Made by a program: the position numbers and the translations under genes. A DNA stretch of 64,000 bases, taken from Sulfitobacter faviae (GTDB lineage: Bacteria; Pseudomonadota; Alphaproteobacteria; Rhodobacterales; Rhodobacteraceae). The stretch spans positions 3,142,888 to 3,206,887 of the forward strand of contig NZ_PGFQ01000001.1 in the NCBI RefSeq assembly GCF_029870955.1. Reading direction: 5' to 3'. A model generated the notes under the pieces. The model was given only the letters and a program-made list of their open reading frames with translations, had not been told where the DNA came from and did not search any database. This document shows, in pieces, positions 20,521 through 29,224 of the stretch; within the stretch, counting starts at the first letter, position 1; every line of letters starts with the position of its first letter.

Positions 20521-20606
20521 GTTCTTCCTCCCAGTCTGACGCTTGTTGCGATCAGTTAAGCACGACAAGCCCTAGTTGAGAACATATATTTTCCTAAGGT
20601 TTTGCC

Positions 20607-21606
20607 TCAGCCGTTGCCCGCGCTTTTGCCGGGGTTGCGCGGCTGCGGGCGCGTGGGGATCTCTTTCAGCAAGCCGCCCACCCCATCGCCGCGATATCCG
20701 CGCTGGTGACGGGAATGCCGCAGACCAGCCGCGACAGCACCCAATCGGCTCCGTTGAGCGCGGGCGAACGGGCACAGCCCGGCAGGCCGATCACGGCGCG
20801 GGTGCCAAGTTGGCCGAGAAAAAGCAGATTGCCCGGATCGACCGGCATGCCAAAGCGCGTCACCTCGCCCCCGCCGCGCGCAGGGCGGAGGGGGCCACGT
20901 CATTGATGTCCGACGTGGCGGAGGCGGTGAGGATCAGGACCAGATCGGTCTCTGCCGCGGCAATCGCCTCGGCCAGCGGGGCGCTGCGATGGGGAACGGT
21001 TACAACATCGCAAAGGGTCACATTAAGCGCCGTCAGCCGCCCCTCCACCGCGGCGCGGCCCTTGTCACCGGCGCCGCCGGGCACATCAGTAATGATCAGC
21101 GTGGCATCGCGCAGCACAGGCGGCGCGAGGCGCAAGGCGCCCTCTCCCGCCGCCGCGCAGGCGGCCTCGACTGTGCTTTCAGCCAGGGCGTAGGAGATGA
21201 TCTTGATCGTCGCCACCATGCCGCTCTCGCCCATCTGCTGATAGGGTGGCACGGTGGCCAGCGTGATCATCGGGTCCACCGCATTGACCGCCTCAAGCGC
21301 CGCGCGGTCCATCACCACCACCCCCGGCCCATCGGCCAGCAGGTTCACCCGCCCGGTGAAGGGTTTTGACATCCGCAGCCCTGCACCGCAGAGGCTTTCG
21401 GCCAATCGCGCGGCGCCTGCGTTCTCGTCAATATCACCGGGGTCGAGCCGGGCGACGATCACCTCTTCGATGCCTGCGCCTTTCAGTGCTGCGATATCCT
21501 CTTGGGTCAGCACGCGGCCCTTGCGCAGCCGCCCCTGCTCAACGGCGACGGAATGGGCCAGCGTCGCGCCCAAAGCCGCGCTTAGAGGAACCGGGCCAAA
21601 CCTCAT
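20607..21606 (-). CDS. MoeA/MoaB-like molybdopterin-binding protein (frame broken twice)
   Basis: The first frame (start 21606) gives MRFGPVPLSAALGATLAHSV and LRKGRVLTQEDIAALKGAGI, as in molybdopterin-binding domain proteins adjacent to xdhC. The MoCF-type motif follows in TDLVLILTASATSDINDVAP. The frame breaks at the C run 20869-20873 and again at 20681-20684. Adding one base at each site gives AAGGEVTRFGMPVDPGNLLFLGQ, then GLPGCARSPALNGADWVL and GVGGLLKEIPTRPQ, to the stop at 20607 (about 333 residues). Its start overlaps the xdhC stop in ATGA. Presumed role: handling molybdenum cofactor or a cytidylated form for the CoxL subunit. Confidence 0.8.
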
Positions 21607-22560
21607 GGGCGGCGCAGGCTTTGGATCATCTGGGCAAGAATCGACACGGCGATCTCAGCCGGGCTGGCCGCGCCGATATCGAGGCCGACCGGCCCGTGGA
21701 TACGCGCCGCTTGCTCTGCCGCCATACCTGCTTCCGCCAGCCGGTCAAGCCTGCTGGCCTGCGTCCGGGTCGAGCCGAGCGCGCCGATATAGAAAGCCTC
21801 GGACCCGAGCGCCACATGCAGCGCCGGATCGTCGAGTTTCGGGTCATGGGTCAGCAAAACCACGGCGGTACGCGCATCAACCCCGATCTCGCGCAGGGCG
21901 GCGTCGGGCCAATCGTTCACCACTTGGCAATCGGGGAAACGGGCGGGTGAGCCGAAAGCCTCCCGCGGGTCGACGACGATCGGATCGAACCCCGTCTCTG
22001 TCGCCATGCGCACCAGATGCTGCGCGATATGCACGGCACCCACGATCACCAGCCGCAGCGGCGGATTGTGGATGGCAATGAACCGCCCCGTGTCATCCTC
22101 GACGCCTGAGCGGTCGCGGCGAAAGCGGTCCTCATGCCCCGCCCCTGTCAGCCGACGGTCGCTGCCGTCCAACGCCACCTCATAGGCCACCGGCTTACGG
22201 GCCGCGCGCCTTGCCACCAGTTCCCGCAGCATCTCAAGGCTGAGCGCCTCCGGCCCCACCGGCTCTACCAGCACCTTGATCGTGCCGCCGCAGGCCAGCC
22301 CTACGGCAAAGGCATCACCATCGCTGACGCCATATTCCAACAGCCGCGTGCGGCCATCCTCCAACGCCTCCAAAGCCTCAACCACCACCGCCCCTTCGAC
22401 GCAACCGCCCGAGACGGACCCCATCATCGTCCCATCCCCCGCCACGACCAGCTGCGCGCCAGCGCGCCGGGGGCGGAGCCCCATGTTTCCACCACCGTGG
22501 CAAGGGCCACAGGCTCTCCGGCTTCGGCCCAGTCGAGCGCTTGTTCGGGATCCGGTCCAT
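21603..22560 (-). CDS. xdhC: XdhC/CoxF-type maturation factor (frame broken twice)
   Basis: XdhC proteins bind molybdenum cofactor and insert the sulfurated form into xanthine-oxidase-family enzymes. Visible domains are an N-terminal XdhC/CoxI region (GTMMGSVSGGCVEGAV and LACGGTIKVLVEP) and a C-terminal Rossmann-like domain (LVIVGAVHIAQHLVRMA, then FYIGALGSTRTQASR). The ATG at 22560 follows AAGGACAACC. To keep one frame, a base must be added at 22547-22549 and another at the five-G run 22469-22473, giving VETWGSAPRRAGAQLVVAG. Overlaps the next gene by 4 bases, which indicates translational coupling in the cox operon. Confidence 0.85.
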
Positions 22561-22705
22561 CGGTTGTCCTTTCAACGTGAGGGCGCAAAGTGTGTCGCAA
22601 TAGGGGCAAAGGTCAATGGCCGATCCGGCCTTCGGCTTCGCCTTGCACGCCGTGGCCTGCGGCACTACATCTAGCCCAAGCACTCACAACAGCCGGAGCC
22701 ACCCC

Positions 22706-22942
22706 ATGCCCATGCAAGCCAGCGAAATCGAAGACCTGATCCGCGCGTCCTTTCCGGATGCCAAGATCACCGTCGAAGGCAATGATGGCGTGCATATGGC
22801 GGCCATGGTCGTGGACGAAAGCTTTCGCGGCATGAACCGGGTCCAACAGCAGCGCGCCGTCTATGCGGCCCTCAAGGGCAAGATGGACGGGTCAAACGGC
22901 GAATTGCACGCGCTGGCGCTGACCACCCGGACCCCGGACTAA
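22706..22942 (+). CDS. bolA: BolA family protein
   Basis: A 78-residue protein beginning MPMQASEIEDLIRASFPDAKI, with the BolA core (helix-turn region GVHMAAMVVDESFRGMNRVQQQRAVYAAL). BolA proteins pair with monothiol glutaredoxins to bind [2Fe-2S] clusters, and a CGFS glutaredoxin gene lies two genes downstream in the same operon, which supports that role. ATG 22706 has CGGAG upstream; ATG 22712 is an alternative. The next gene begins 2 bases after its stop. Confidence 0.92.
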   Translation: MPMQASEIEDLIRASFPDAKITVEGNDGVHMAAMVVDESFRGMNRVQQQRAVYAALKGKMDGSNGELHALALTTRTPD

Positions 22943-22944
22943 CC

Positions 22945-23289
22945 ATGTGGGGCTGGGTCGCTGTGGCTCTCGTGGGCGGGATCGCCGCCACCGCCTATGC
23001 CCAGCACCGCGCCCGGCGCGGGCAGCATGTGCCGCTGTCGCAGCGCCAGCCGCCCCGGCCTGAGACCGGCAAGGTGCCGCTGGGGATGGAGGCGCTGGAT
23101 TTGGATGCCGTGGCCCGCACCGCACGGCGCAACGAAAGCCTAGAGCGCGGGCATACGAATTGGACCAAGAAACGGGGCGGCTTTTTCCTCGGCGGGGCCG
23201 AGGTCGAGGTCAAACCCTGGGCCGACAACGAAACCTATGCGCGGCGCTATCACGCTGCGTTCAAAAAACCAGATACGAAGGACGAATGA
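22945..23289 (+). CDS. small membrane protein between bolA and grxD
   Basis: 114 residues: one N-terminal hydrophobic helix (about residues 2-20), followed by a basic, soluble segment ending in [17 protein letters not shown]. No domain can be named. The tight spacing (2 bases after bolA, 1 base before grxD) means the three genes form one transcription unit. That suggests, but does not prove, a link to iron-sulfur or glutaredoxin metabolism. Confidence 0.8.
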   Translation: MWGWVAVALVGGIAATAYAQHRARRGQHVPLSQRQPPRPETGKVPLGMEALDLDAVARTARRNESLERGHTNWTKKRGGFFLGGAEVEVKPWADNETYARRYHAAFKKPDTKDE

Positions 23290-23290
23290 C

Positions 23291-23653
23291 ATGAGCGATG
23301 CCGCAAGCCAGATCAAGGAACAGATCACCGAGAATGACGTGGTTCTGTTTATGAAGGGCACCAAGGAAATGCCGCAGTGCGGCTTCTCCAGCCGCGTGGC
23401 CGGGGTGCTGAACTACATGGGCGTGAACTACAGCGACGTGAACGTGCTGGCGGATGAGAACCTGCGTCAGGGGATCAAGGATTTCTCCGACTGGCCGACC
23501 ATCCCGCAGCTCTACGTCAAAGGCGAATTCGTCGGCGGCTGCGACATCATCACCGAGATGACGCTGTCGGGCGAATTGGACACACTGTTCGACGAGAACG
23601 GCGTCGCCTTCGACAAGGACGCCGCCGACAAGATCCGCGAAGCCAACGGCTGA
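23291..23653 (+). CDS. grxD: monothiol glutaredoxin, Grx4 type
   Basis: A 120-residue glutaredoxin with the CGFS active site in [15 protein letters not shown] and the glutathione-binding motif [19 protein letters not shown]. Such proteins carry and transfer [2Fe-2S] clusters rather than acting as disulfide reductases, often together with BolA (encoded in the same operon here). ATG 23291 follows the upstream stop by one base. A terminator follows. Confidence 0.96.
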   Translation: MSDAASQIKEQITENDVVLFMKGTKEMPQCGFSSRVAGVLNYMGVNYSDVNVLADENLRQGIKDFSDWPTIPQLYVKGEFVGGCDIITEMTLSGELDTLFDENGVAFDKDAADKIREANG

Positions 23654-23672
23654 AGCGGTGACAGTTTAAACG

Positions 23673-23712
23673 AAAACACCCCGGAGCGGCTTGGCCCTCC
23701 GGGGTGTTTTTT
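23673..23712. terminator. terminator after grxD, shared with rpiB
   Basis: A perfect 14-bp stem (23673-23686 with 23697-23710, arm AAAACACCCCGGAG), followed by a T tract. The A-rich left flank allows it to serve the converging rpiB gene as well. Confidence 0.9.
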
Positions 23713-23747
23713 GTGCGCTACGCGCAAGCTGCGCTTCCGGCGGTGCC

Positions 23748-24197
23748 TCAGTCTTCGATGGCCGAGATCATATCGACACGGCGGCCATGCCGCCCGCCTT
23801 CGAATTCGGTATCGAGAAAGGCATCCACGATCTCAAGCGCGAGACCGCCGCCGATCACCCGCGCGCCCATCGACAGCATATTCGCGTCATTATGTGCCCG
23901 GATCATCTTGGCCGAAAAGGTATCGCTGCACACGCCGCAGCGGATGCCCTTGACTTTGTTGGCGGCCATCATGATGCCCTGCCCCGTGCCGCAAATCAGA
24001 ATGCCCAGATCGAACTCCCCCACCGCGATGCGCCGTGCGGCGGCCTCACCATGTTTGGGGTAATCGGTGCTTTCCGCCGTCGCGGGACCGATGTCTTCGA
24101 CAGTGAACCCGCGTTCGGCCACATGGCGCGCGATGTCTTGGCGCAGGGCGATGTCGGCGTGGTCACTTGAGATGATGATGCGGGGTTTGGTGGTCAT
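23748..24197 (-). CDS. rpiB: ribose 5-phosphate isomerase B
   Basis: Interconverts ribose 5-phosphate and ribulose 5-phosphate in the pentose phosphate pathway. The 149-residue RpiB/LacAB fold begins at ATG 24197 (MTTKPRIIISSDHADIALRQ); the frame is open further upstream without similarity. Active-site features are SSDHAD near residue 10, CGTGQGIMMAANKVKGIRCG with the catalytic cysteine region, and AHNDANMLSMGARVIG. Transketolase lies nearby but on the other strand. Confidence 0.95.
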   Translation of the reverse strand: MTTKPRIIISSDHADIALRQDIARHVAERGFTVEDIGPATAESTDYPKHGEAAARRIAVGEFDLGILICGTGQGIMMAANKVKGIRCGVCSDTFSAKMIRAHNDANMLSMGARVIGGGLALEIVDAFLDTEFEGGRHGRRVDMISAIED

Positions 24198-24294
24198 CTG
24201 AGGGCGTCCTGATTTTGCGTCATGGAGGGTCGCGCCGTAGGGCGCGTTTCGCGCCCCCAGAGCATATTGCAGCCCGCGCCGCAATCCCGCCCCT

Positions 24295-24630
24295 TCAATC
24301 TTGCGGCAAACAGTCAGTGTAGATCGGGGTCACTTCGCCATCGGTCGTTGCTCGCCAAGCCAGCGAAGCACGGCCCTGATGCTCCCACCACTCATAGCCC
24401 GCGCCGTCCGAGGGCCAGCCATAGCGCGTGCCCGAGGCGGACGGCAGGCGGCGCAACTGGATCAACCGCCCCTCGACATAGAGCACTGCCACGCCCGGAT
24501 CGGCATCGGGCACATAGACCACCGGCACCGAAACGCCGCGCTCACAAATGTAAGTAACGGCGGAGGTTTCGGCGCCCGCAGGCGCGGCCCAGAGCAGCGC
24601 GCAAAGGGCTGCCCTGAGGACCCGGCTCAT
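24295..24630 (-). CDS. MliC-family lysozyme-inhibitor-like periplasmic protein
   Basis: 111 residues with a signal peptide (MSRVLRAALCALLWAAPAGA). The mature part has the MliC fold pattern: YICERGVSVPVVYV, then VAVLYVEGRLIQLRRLPSASGTRYG and GYEWWEHQGRASLAW, and a final cysteine in TDCLPQD able to bond with the first. Family members inhibit C-type lysozyme. There is no lipobox cysteine, so it is probably soluble periplasmic. The start overlaps the zapA stop by 4 bases, an unusual pairing of a cell-division gene with an envelope-defence gene. Confidence 0.8.
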   Translation of the reverse strand: MSRVLRAALCALLWAAPAGAETSAVTYICERGVSVPVVYVPDADPGVAVLYVEGRLIQLRRLPSASGTRYGWPSDGAGYEWWEHQGRASLAWRATTDGEVTPIYTDCLPQD

Positions 24631-25019
24631 TTGCCCGCCTTCTCCTCGATCTCGGCGGCCAGCGCCTCGGCCCGGGCGGCGATTTCGGCAAGGGTGTCTT
24701 TCACCCCCTGCGGCACCACCGGCACTTCGATCCGCTCAGGCTCGACCTTGACGTTGCGCAGGCTGGTGAGTTCGGCCTCACGTTCGGCCAGTTCCGCGCG
24801 CAGCTCTGCGATGCGATCTTCAACGCTGGCAGTCTTGTCGGCCAAAAGCAGGCCCGCCATCAACAGCATCCGCGCCTCGGGCATGCGGCCCACTTGATCG
24901 CTCAGCACGCGGGCTTCGTCGTCCAGCATCTTCGCGGCGGCTTGCAGATAGCTTTCTTCACCTTCCTGACAGGCGACTTCGAAATGGCGGCCGCCAATGG
25001 TGATCCGTACCTCGGGCAT
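24627..25019 (-). CDS. zapA: cell division protein ZapA
   Basis: FtsZ-ring-associated protein that bundles FtsZ filaments. The 130-residue sequence starts MPEVRITIGGRHFEVACQEG, the ZapA globular head, with LLMAGLLLADKTASVEDRI leading into a long coiled coil (about residues 65-128). The ATG at 25019 overlaps the upstream gene's stop in TGATG, so translation is probably coupled. It is longer than E. coli ZapA (109 residues) by its C-terminal coil. Confidence 0.93.
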   Translation of the reverse strand: MPEVRITIGGRHFEVACQEGEESYLQAAAKMLDDEARVLSDQVGRMPEARMLLMAGLLLADKTASVEDRIAELRAELAEREAELTSLRNVKVEPERIEVPVVPQGVKDTLAEIAARAEALAAEIEEKAGK

Positions 25020-25600
25020 CAGTCGGCCCCTCCTGACTTGGGTTCTTCTTCGGCGCTGTCGTCTTGCGCAGCGCTTTCGGGCGCGGGCGCTTCGGCTTTG
25101 GCCTCTGCCCCCGTTTCATCCGCAGCTTCAACTTCCAGCTCGCCCTCTTCGACCAAGGGGGCCAGCGCGGTCAATACCGCGTCGATCTCGGCCATCTCGA
25201 TCGCGCGGGTGGCGCGCAGGCTCTCCAACTCTGCAATCACGGCGGTGTCGATCAGCTTGGGATCGGCCAGCCCCTCGGCATTGGCCAGCCGCAATTGCTC
25301 ACAGGCCGCCGACAGCTGCTCATTCGCCTGACGCAGACGCTGCACGTCCATATCAAGCTGGGTCACCCGGTCGTTGTTGAAGTCCATCTGCGCGCGCAGG
25401 TCGTCCAACTCGCCCTGATGGCTTTCCTTCAGCGTCTTGACCCGGTCGGTTAGCTGAGCGTTGGCTTGCCGCTCCTCTTCCAAGGCCTGCACGATATCCT
25501 CATCCGGCTCTGCGGGCGCGGCGCTCAGCCGGTCCACCCCCTTGGCCATCTGGTCCATCGCGGCCGTGATGCGGCGCTGATAGTCTTCAAGTTCACTCAT
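25019..25600 (-). CDS. coiled-coil protein coupled to zapA (possible ZauP-like partner)
   Basis: About 193 residues from ATG 25600 (MSELEDYQRRITAAMDQMAKG), almost entirely helical with heptads from about residue 35 to 140, then an acidic Ala/Glu tail. No catalytic motif. In Caulobacter a coiled-coil protein encoded with zapA, named ZauP, bridges ZapA at the Z-ring. Operon position and architecture make an equivalent role plausible here, but sequence similarity was not tested. The frame offers a start two codons upstream (25606). Confidence 0.75.
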   Translation of the reverse strand: MSELEDYQRRITAAMDQMAKGVDRLSAAPAEPDEDIVQALEEERQANAQLTDRVKTLKESHQGELDDLRAQMDFNNDRVTQLDMDVQRLRQANEQLSAACEQLRLANAEGLADPKLIDTAVIAELESLRATRAIEMAEIDAVLTALAPLVEEGELEVEAADETGAEAKAEAPAPESAAQDDSAEEEPKSGGAD

Positions 25601-25936
25601 CCGCATGAATTCTCCTCACTCGTCCTGCTCTCTCGGCGGCGTTTTCGCCTGCCGTGCCCCGGGCTGCGCCCTGTTACGGCGGCCCGTCCCGCAGATAGCG
25701 CGCGCCCCGCCCAATGTCACGCGCGCGAATCGCCCGTATCAGCCGGTTTTCGCAATCCTAGCCAAAGCGCGCTCAAATTGCGCCCCCCTTTCGTTTCAGC
25801 GACTTGAGCCGCCAAGTTCACTCTCGCCCCCGCTATGGGCCGCCCCGGACCCGCCCGCGCACCCAGTTGTGCTTGAACTTTGCCCCATCGCTGGTATGCA
25901 CGAGCCCAATCTGCCACAGCCCCAAAGGAAGCCCCC
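25601..25936. other. divergent intergenic region before tkt and the zapA operon
   Basis: A 336-base gap between divergent genes with no convincing ORF. It contains a GC hairpin (25634-25654: CGGCGGCG, TTTT, CGCCTGCCG) and must hold promoters for both directions; none is clear by eye. No 6S RNA could be recognised, although that RNA lies near zapA in some bacteria. Confidence 0.5.
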
Positions 25937-27952
25937 GTGGATCTGACAGCCCTCGCAAGCGCAAACCCCGACCACTGGTCCAAGGCCACCGCCATTCGCG
26001 CGCTGACCCTCGATGCCGTGGCCGCCGCCAATTCCGGCCACTCCGGCATGCCGATGGGCATGGCCGATGTGGCCACCGTCCTCTTTGAGAAACACCTGAA
26101 ATTCGACGCGTCCAACCCGCTTTGGCCCGACCGCGACCGCTTCATCCTGTCGGCAGGCCACGGCTCCATGCTGCTTTATTCGCTGCTGCACCTGACGGGC
26201 TATGAGCAATTCCCCATCGAAGAGTTAAAGAATTTCCGCCAAATGGGCGCGCGCACCGCGGGCCACCCGGAGAACTTCCTCGCCGATGCGATTGAGACCA
26301 CCACCGGCCCGCTGGGCCAAGGCATCGCCAACTCCGTCGGTTTCGCCATGGCCGAAGAGATGCTGCGCGCGCAATACGGCGCAAAGGTCGTGGACCATTA
26401 CACCTATGTCATCGCTGGCGACGGCTGCCTGATGGAAGGCGTCAGCCAAGAGGCAATCACGCTGGCGGGCCGCCACAAGCTGAGCAAGCTCATCGTGATG
26501 TGGGACAACAACAACATCACCATCGACGGCCCCGTCACCCTGTCGGACAGCACCGATCAGGTCACCCGCTTCAAGGCCGCAGGCTGGCATGTGATTGAGA
26601 TCGACGGCCACAACCCCGATGAGATCGACGCCGCCCTGACCGAAGCGAAATCTACTGACCTGCCCTCAATGATTGCCTGTAAGACGCATATCGCGCTCGG
26701 CCACGCAGCACAGGACACGTCGAAAGGCCACGGCGCGCTGACCGACGCCGACCAGATGGCCGAAGCCAAAGCCGCCTATGGCTGGACCACCGGCCCCTTC
26801 GAAGTGCCCGCTGACGTGAAATCCGCTTGGGAAGAGATCGGCAAACGCGGCGCCGACGCCCGCCGCGACTGGGAAGAGCGTTTCGACAAACTGCCCCGCG
26901 CCAAGCGCGAGACCTTCAACCGTGCGCTCGCCCTCGACGCGCCAAAAAAGATGAGCGCGACGGTCAAGGCCTTCAAAAAGCAGATCACCGAAGGCGCGCC
27001 CAAGATGGCAACCCGCGCGGCAAGCGAGAAAGCCCTCGAAGTGCTGAACCCGATCCTGCCGGAAACCGTTGGCGGCTCGGCGGACCTGACCGGTTCGAAC
27101 AACACCAAGACCAGCGATCTTGGCATCTTCGACGTCGACAACCGTGGCGGGCGCTATGTCTACTGGGGCATTCGCGAACACGGCATGGCAGCGGCGATGA
27201 ACGGCATGGCGCTGCACGGCGGCCTGCGCCCCTATGGCGGCACCTTCATGTGCTTCACCGACTACGCGCGCCCCGCGATGCGTCTGGCGGCCTTGATGCA
27301 AATCCCCACGGCCTTCGTCATGACCCATGACAGCATCGGCCTTGGCGAAGATGGCCCGACCCACCAGCCGATCGAGCATTTGGCGATCAGCCGCGCCACG
27401 CCCAACACTTATGTCTTCCGCCCCGCCGACGCGGTGGAAACGGCAGAGGCTTGGGAAATCGCCTTCACCGCGAAAACCACGCCATCGGTTCTGTCGCTGA
27501 CCCGTCAGGGCCTGCCCACCGTGCGTCTGGAGCACAAAAACAACAACCTCACCGAAAAAGGCGCCTATGTGTTGGCCGATGCCGAGGGCAAACGTCAGGT
27601 GATCCTGATTGCCACCGGCTCTGAGGTGCATGTCGCACTGGCCGCGCGCGAGCTGCTCCAAGCCGAAGGCATCGGCACCCGCGTCGTGTCCATGCCTTGC
27701 ATGGAACTCTTCGCCGCGCAGGACGAAGCCTACCGCAAGCGCGTGCTGCCCGGTGGCGCCGTGCGCGTCGGGATTGAGGCTGGCGCACGTCAGGGCTGGG
27801 ACCAGTGGCTCTTTGGCGAACGTGGCAAATACGGCAAAGCCGATTTCGTCGGCATGGACCGTTTCGGCGCCTCCGCCCCGGCGGAAGAACTCTTTGAGCG
27901 CTTCGGCTTCACCGCAGAGAACGTGGCAGAGAAGGCCAAAGCGCTGCTCTGA
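25937..27952 (+). CDS. tkt: transketolase
   Basis: TPP enzyme moving two-carbon ketol units in the pentose phosphate pathway. A GTG at 25937, 8 bases behind AAAGGA, begins the conserved N-terminus [20 protein letters not shown] and gives 671 residues; the frame is open upstream but not similar. TPP and metal binding: [13 protein letters not shown] near residue 155, with a following N in [11 protein letters not shown]; the pyrimidine domain contains [20 protein letters not shown]. Complete. A terminator follows. Confidence 0.96.
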   Translation: MDLTALASANPDHWSKATAIRALTLDAVAAANSGHSGMPMGMADVATVLFEKHLKFDASNPLWPDRDRFILSAGHGSMLLYSLLHLTGYEQFPIEELKNFRQMGARTAGHPENFLADAIETTTGPLGQGIANSVGFAMAEEMLRAQYGAKVVDHYTYVIAGDGCLMEGVSQEAITLAGRHKLSKLIVMWDNNNITIDGPVTLSDSTDQVTRFKAAGWHVIEIDGHNPDEIDAALTEAKSTDLPSMIACKTHIALGHAAQDTSKGHGALTDADQMAEAKAAYGWTTGPFEVPADVKSAWEEIGKRGADARRDWEERFDKLPRAKRETFNRALALDAPKKMSATVKAFKKQITEGAPKMATRAASEKALEVLNPILPETVGGSADLTGSNNTKTSDLGIFDVDNRGGRYVYWGIREHGMAAAMNGMALHGGLRPYGGTFMCFTDYARPAMRLAALMQIPTAFVMTHDSIGLGEDGPTHQPIEHLAISRATPNTYVFRPADAVETAEAWEIAFTAKTTPSVLSLTRQGLPTVRLEHKNNNLTEKGAYVLADAEGKRQVILIATGSEVHVALAARELLQAEGIGTRVVSMPCMELFAAQDEAYRKRVLPGGAVRVGIEAGARQGWDQWLFGERGKYGKADFVGMDRFGASAPAEELFERFGFTAENVAEKAKALL

Positions 27953-27971
27953 TCTGCGGGTCATACAATAC

Positions 27972-28012
27972 AAAAAGGGGGCGACGGTTCATCCGTCGCC
28001 CCCTTTTTCATT
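27972..28012. terminator. terminator after tkt
   Basis: A perfect 16-bp stem (27972-27987 with 27993-28008, arm core GGGGGCGACGG), with A- and T-rich flanks, lying between the converging tkt and DUF808 genes. Confidence 0.92.
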
Positions 28013-28030
28013 TGCGAGATAAGGTCGCTC

Positions 28031-29005
28031 TTAAACGGCTGCCTTATGAAACACCTTGCGCCAGATCGGCGTCACGATCTTCTCCCCGATCGGGATCAGC
28101 ACCAGACCAAGCGCCAAACCGAAGAGCCCGTCGATCCCCGCCGTGGTGATCCATTCGACCGCCCCTTCGAACTGGGCCGGAACCGCATGGCCAACGGTCG
28201 CGGCGATGTCGTGGATCCATTTATAGGGCGCGGCAAAGCCCATCTGCTCCAACCCGTGAATGATAATCGACCCACCGACCCAAAGCATGGCCGCCGTGCC
28301 AACGATGGTGAGCAGCTTCAAAAACCCCGGCATCCCGCGCACCAGCGCCCGGCCAATGCTCCGCGTCAGGCCAAAACGGCCCTTGTTCGCCATCACCAAG
28401 CCCACATCGTCCATTTTGACAATCAAGGCGACAGAGCCATAGACCGCCACGGTAATCATGATTGCCACCGCCGCAAGCGTCGCCGCCTCCATCCAAAAGT
28501 TGCTCTCCGGGATCGCAGAAAGGGCAATGGTCATGATCTCCGCCGACAGGATAAAGTCAGTCTTGATCGCGCCCGCGGCCTTCTTCTCTTCCAGCTGCGC
28601 AGGATCTTCGACCACCTTCTCCTTATCGGGATAATCCTCATGTCCATGCCCCCAACCGAGCGCATGGGCGACCTTCTCGGCCCCCTCGAAACACAGGTAA
28701 GCCCCGCCCAGCATCAAAAGCGGCGGGATCGCCCATGGCGCGAAATTCGCCAAAAGCAGACCCACGGGCAGCAAATACACGAGCTTGTTGCGCAACGACC
28801 CCTTGGTGATCCGCCAGATCACCGGCAATTCACGTTCGGCCTTGAACCCATGCAGATATTTCGGCGTCACGGCGGCATCGTCGATCACCGCGCCCGCGGC
28901 CTTGGAGCCCGCCTTGGCCGCCTGCCCGATCACGTCATCCACGCTCGCCGCTGCAACCTTGGCGATCGCCGCCACGTCATCCACAAGTGCCAGTAAACCG
29001 CTCAT
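28031..29005 (-). CDS. DUF808 (YedI-type) inner-membrane protein
   Basis: 324 residues from ATG 29005, starting MSGLLALVDDVAAIAKVAAA, the DUF808 N-terminus, followed by DVIGQAAKAGSKAAGAVIDD and several membrane helices (about 75-100, 150-175, 180-205, 225-250, 285-305). The open frame extends to 30235, antisense to gap; that extension is a shadow and is left out. Function of the family is unknown. Divergent from gap, with operator-like sites in between. Confidence 0.88.
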   Translation of the reverse strand: MSGLLALVDDVAAIAKVAAASVDDVIGQAAKAGSKAAGAVIDDAAVTPKYLHGFKAERELPVIWRITKGSLRNKLVYLLPVGLLLANFAPWAIPPLLMLGGAYLCFEGAEKVAHALGWGHGHEDYPDKEKVVEDPAQLEEKKAAGAIKTDFILSAEIMTIALSAIPESNFWMEAATLAAVAIMITVAVYGSVALIVKMDDVGLVMANKGRFGLTRSIGRALVRGMPGFLKLLTIVGTAAMLWVGGSIIIHGLEQMGFAAPYKWIHDIAATVGHAVPAQFEGAVEWITTAGIDGLFGLALGLVLIPIGEKIVTPIWRKVFHKAAV

Positions 29006-29079
29006 TCCATGCCCCTTTTTGCGTGCTGCATCCGAAGTAGCATGTGCAGCCCATCTGGCAAGTCCGAAGCCACTGCGAC

Positions 29080-29112
29080 CTTTACCGCTAACATGTAAGT
29101 TTAACGCTAACA
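29080..29112. promoter_or_regulatory. two operator-like sites upstream of gap
   Basis: TTTACCGCTAAC (29081-29092) and TTTAACGCTAAC (29100-29111) are direct copies 19 bases apart, in the gap/DUF808 divergent region. They match the near-palindromes before pdhA and lpdA. The central CG and even spacing resemble LacI-family operators. Regulator not identified in this window. Confidence 0.65.
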
Positions 29113-29224
29113 TATGGAAATCATTTGGTTTTGCCCCTTTCCCCTGACCGCCCCTGCCGGATATAGAACCCGCGACCCCGACATACGGCCCCCCACCTGC
29201 GCGGCCCGAGACAAGGAATGCACC

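Noticed and set aside
25601..25936. 6S RNA near zapA
   Set aside because: Position is suggestive, but I could not find the long closing stem or central bubble by eye. A covariance-model search of this interval would decide.
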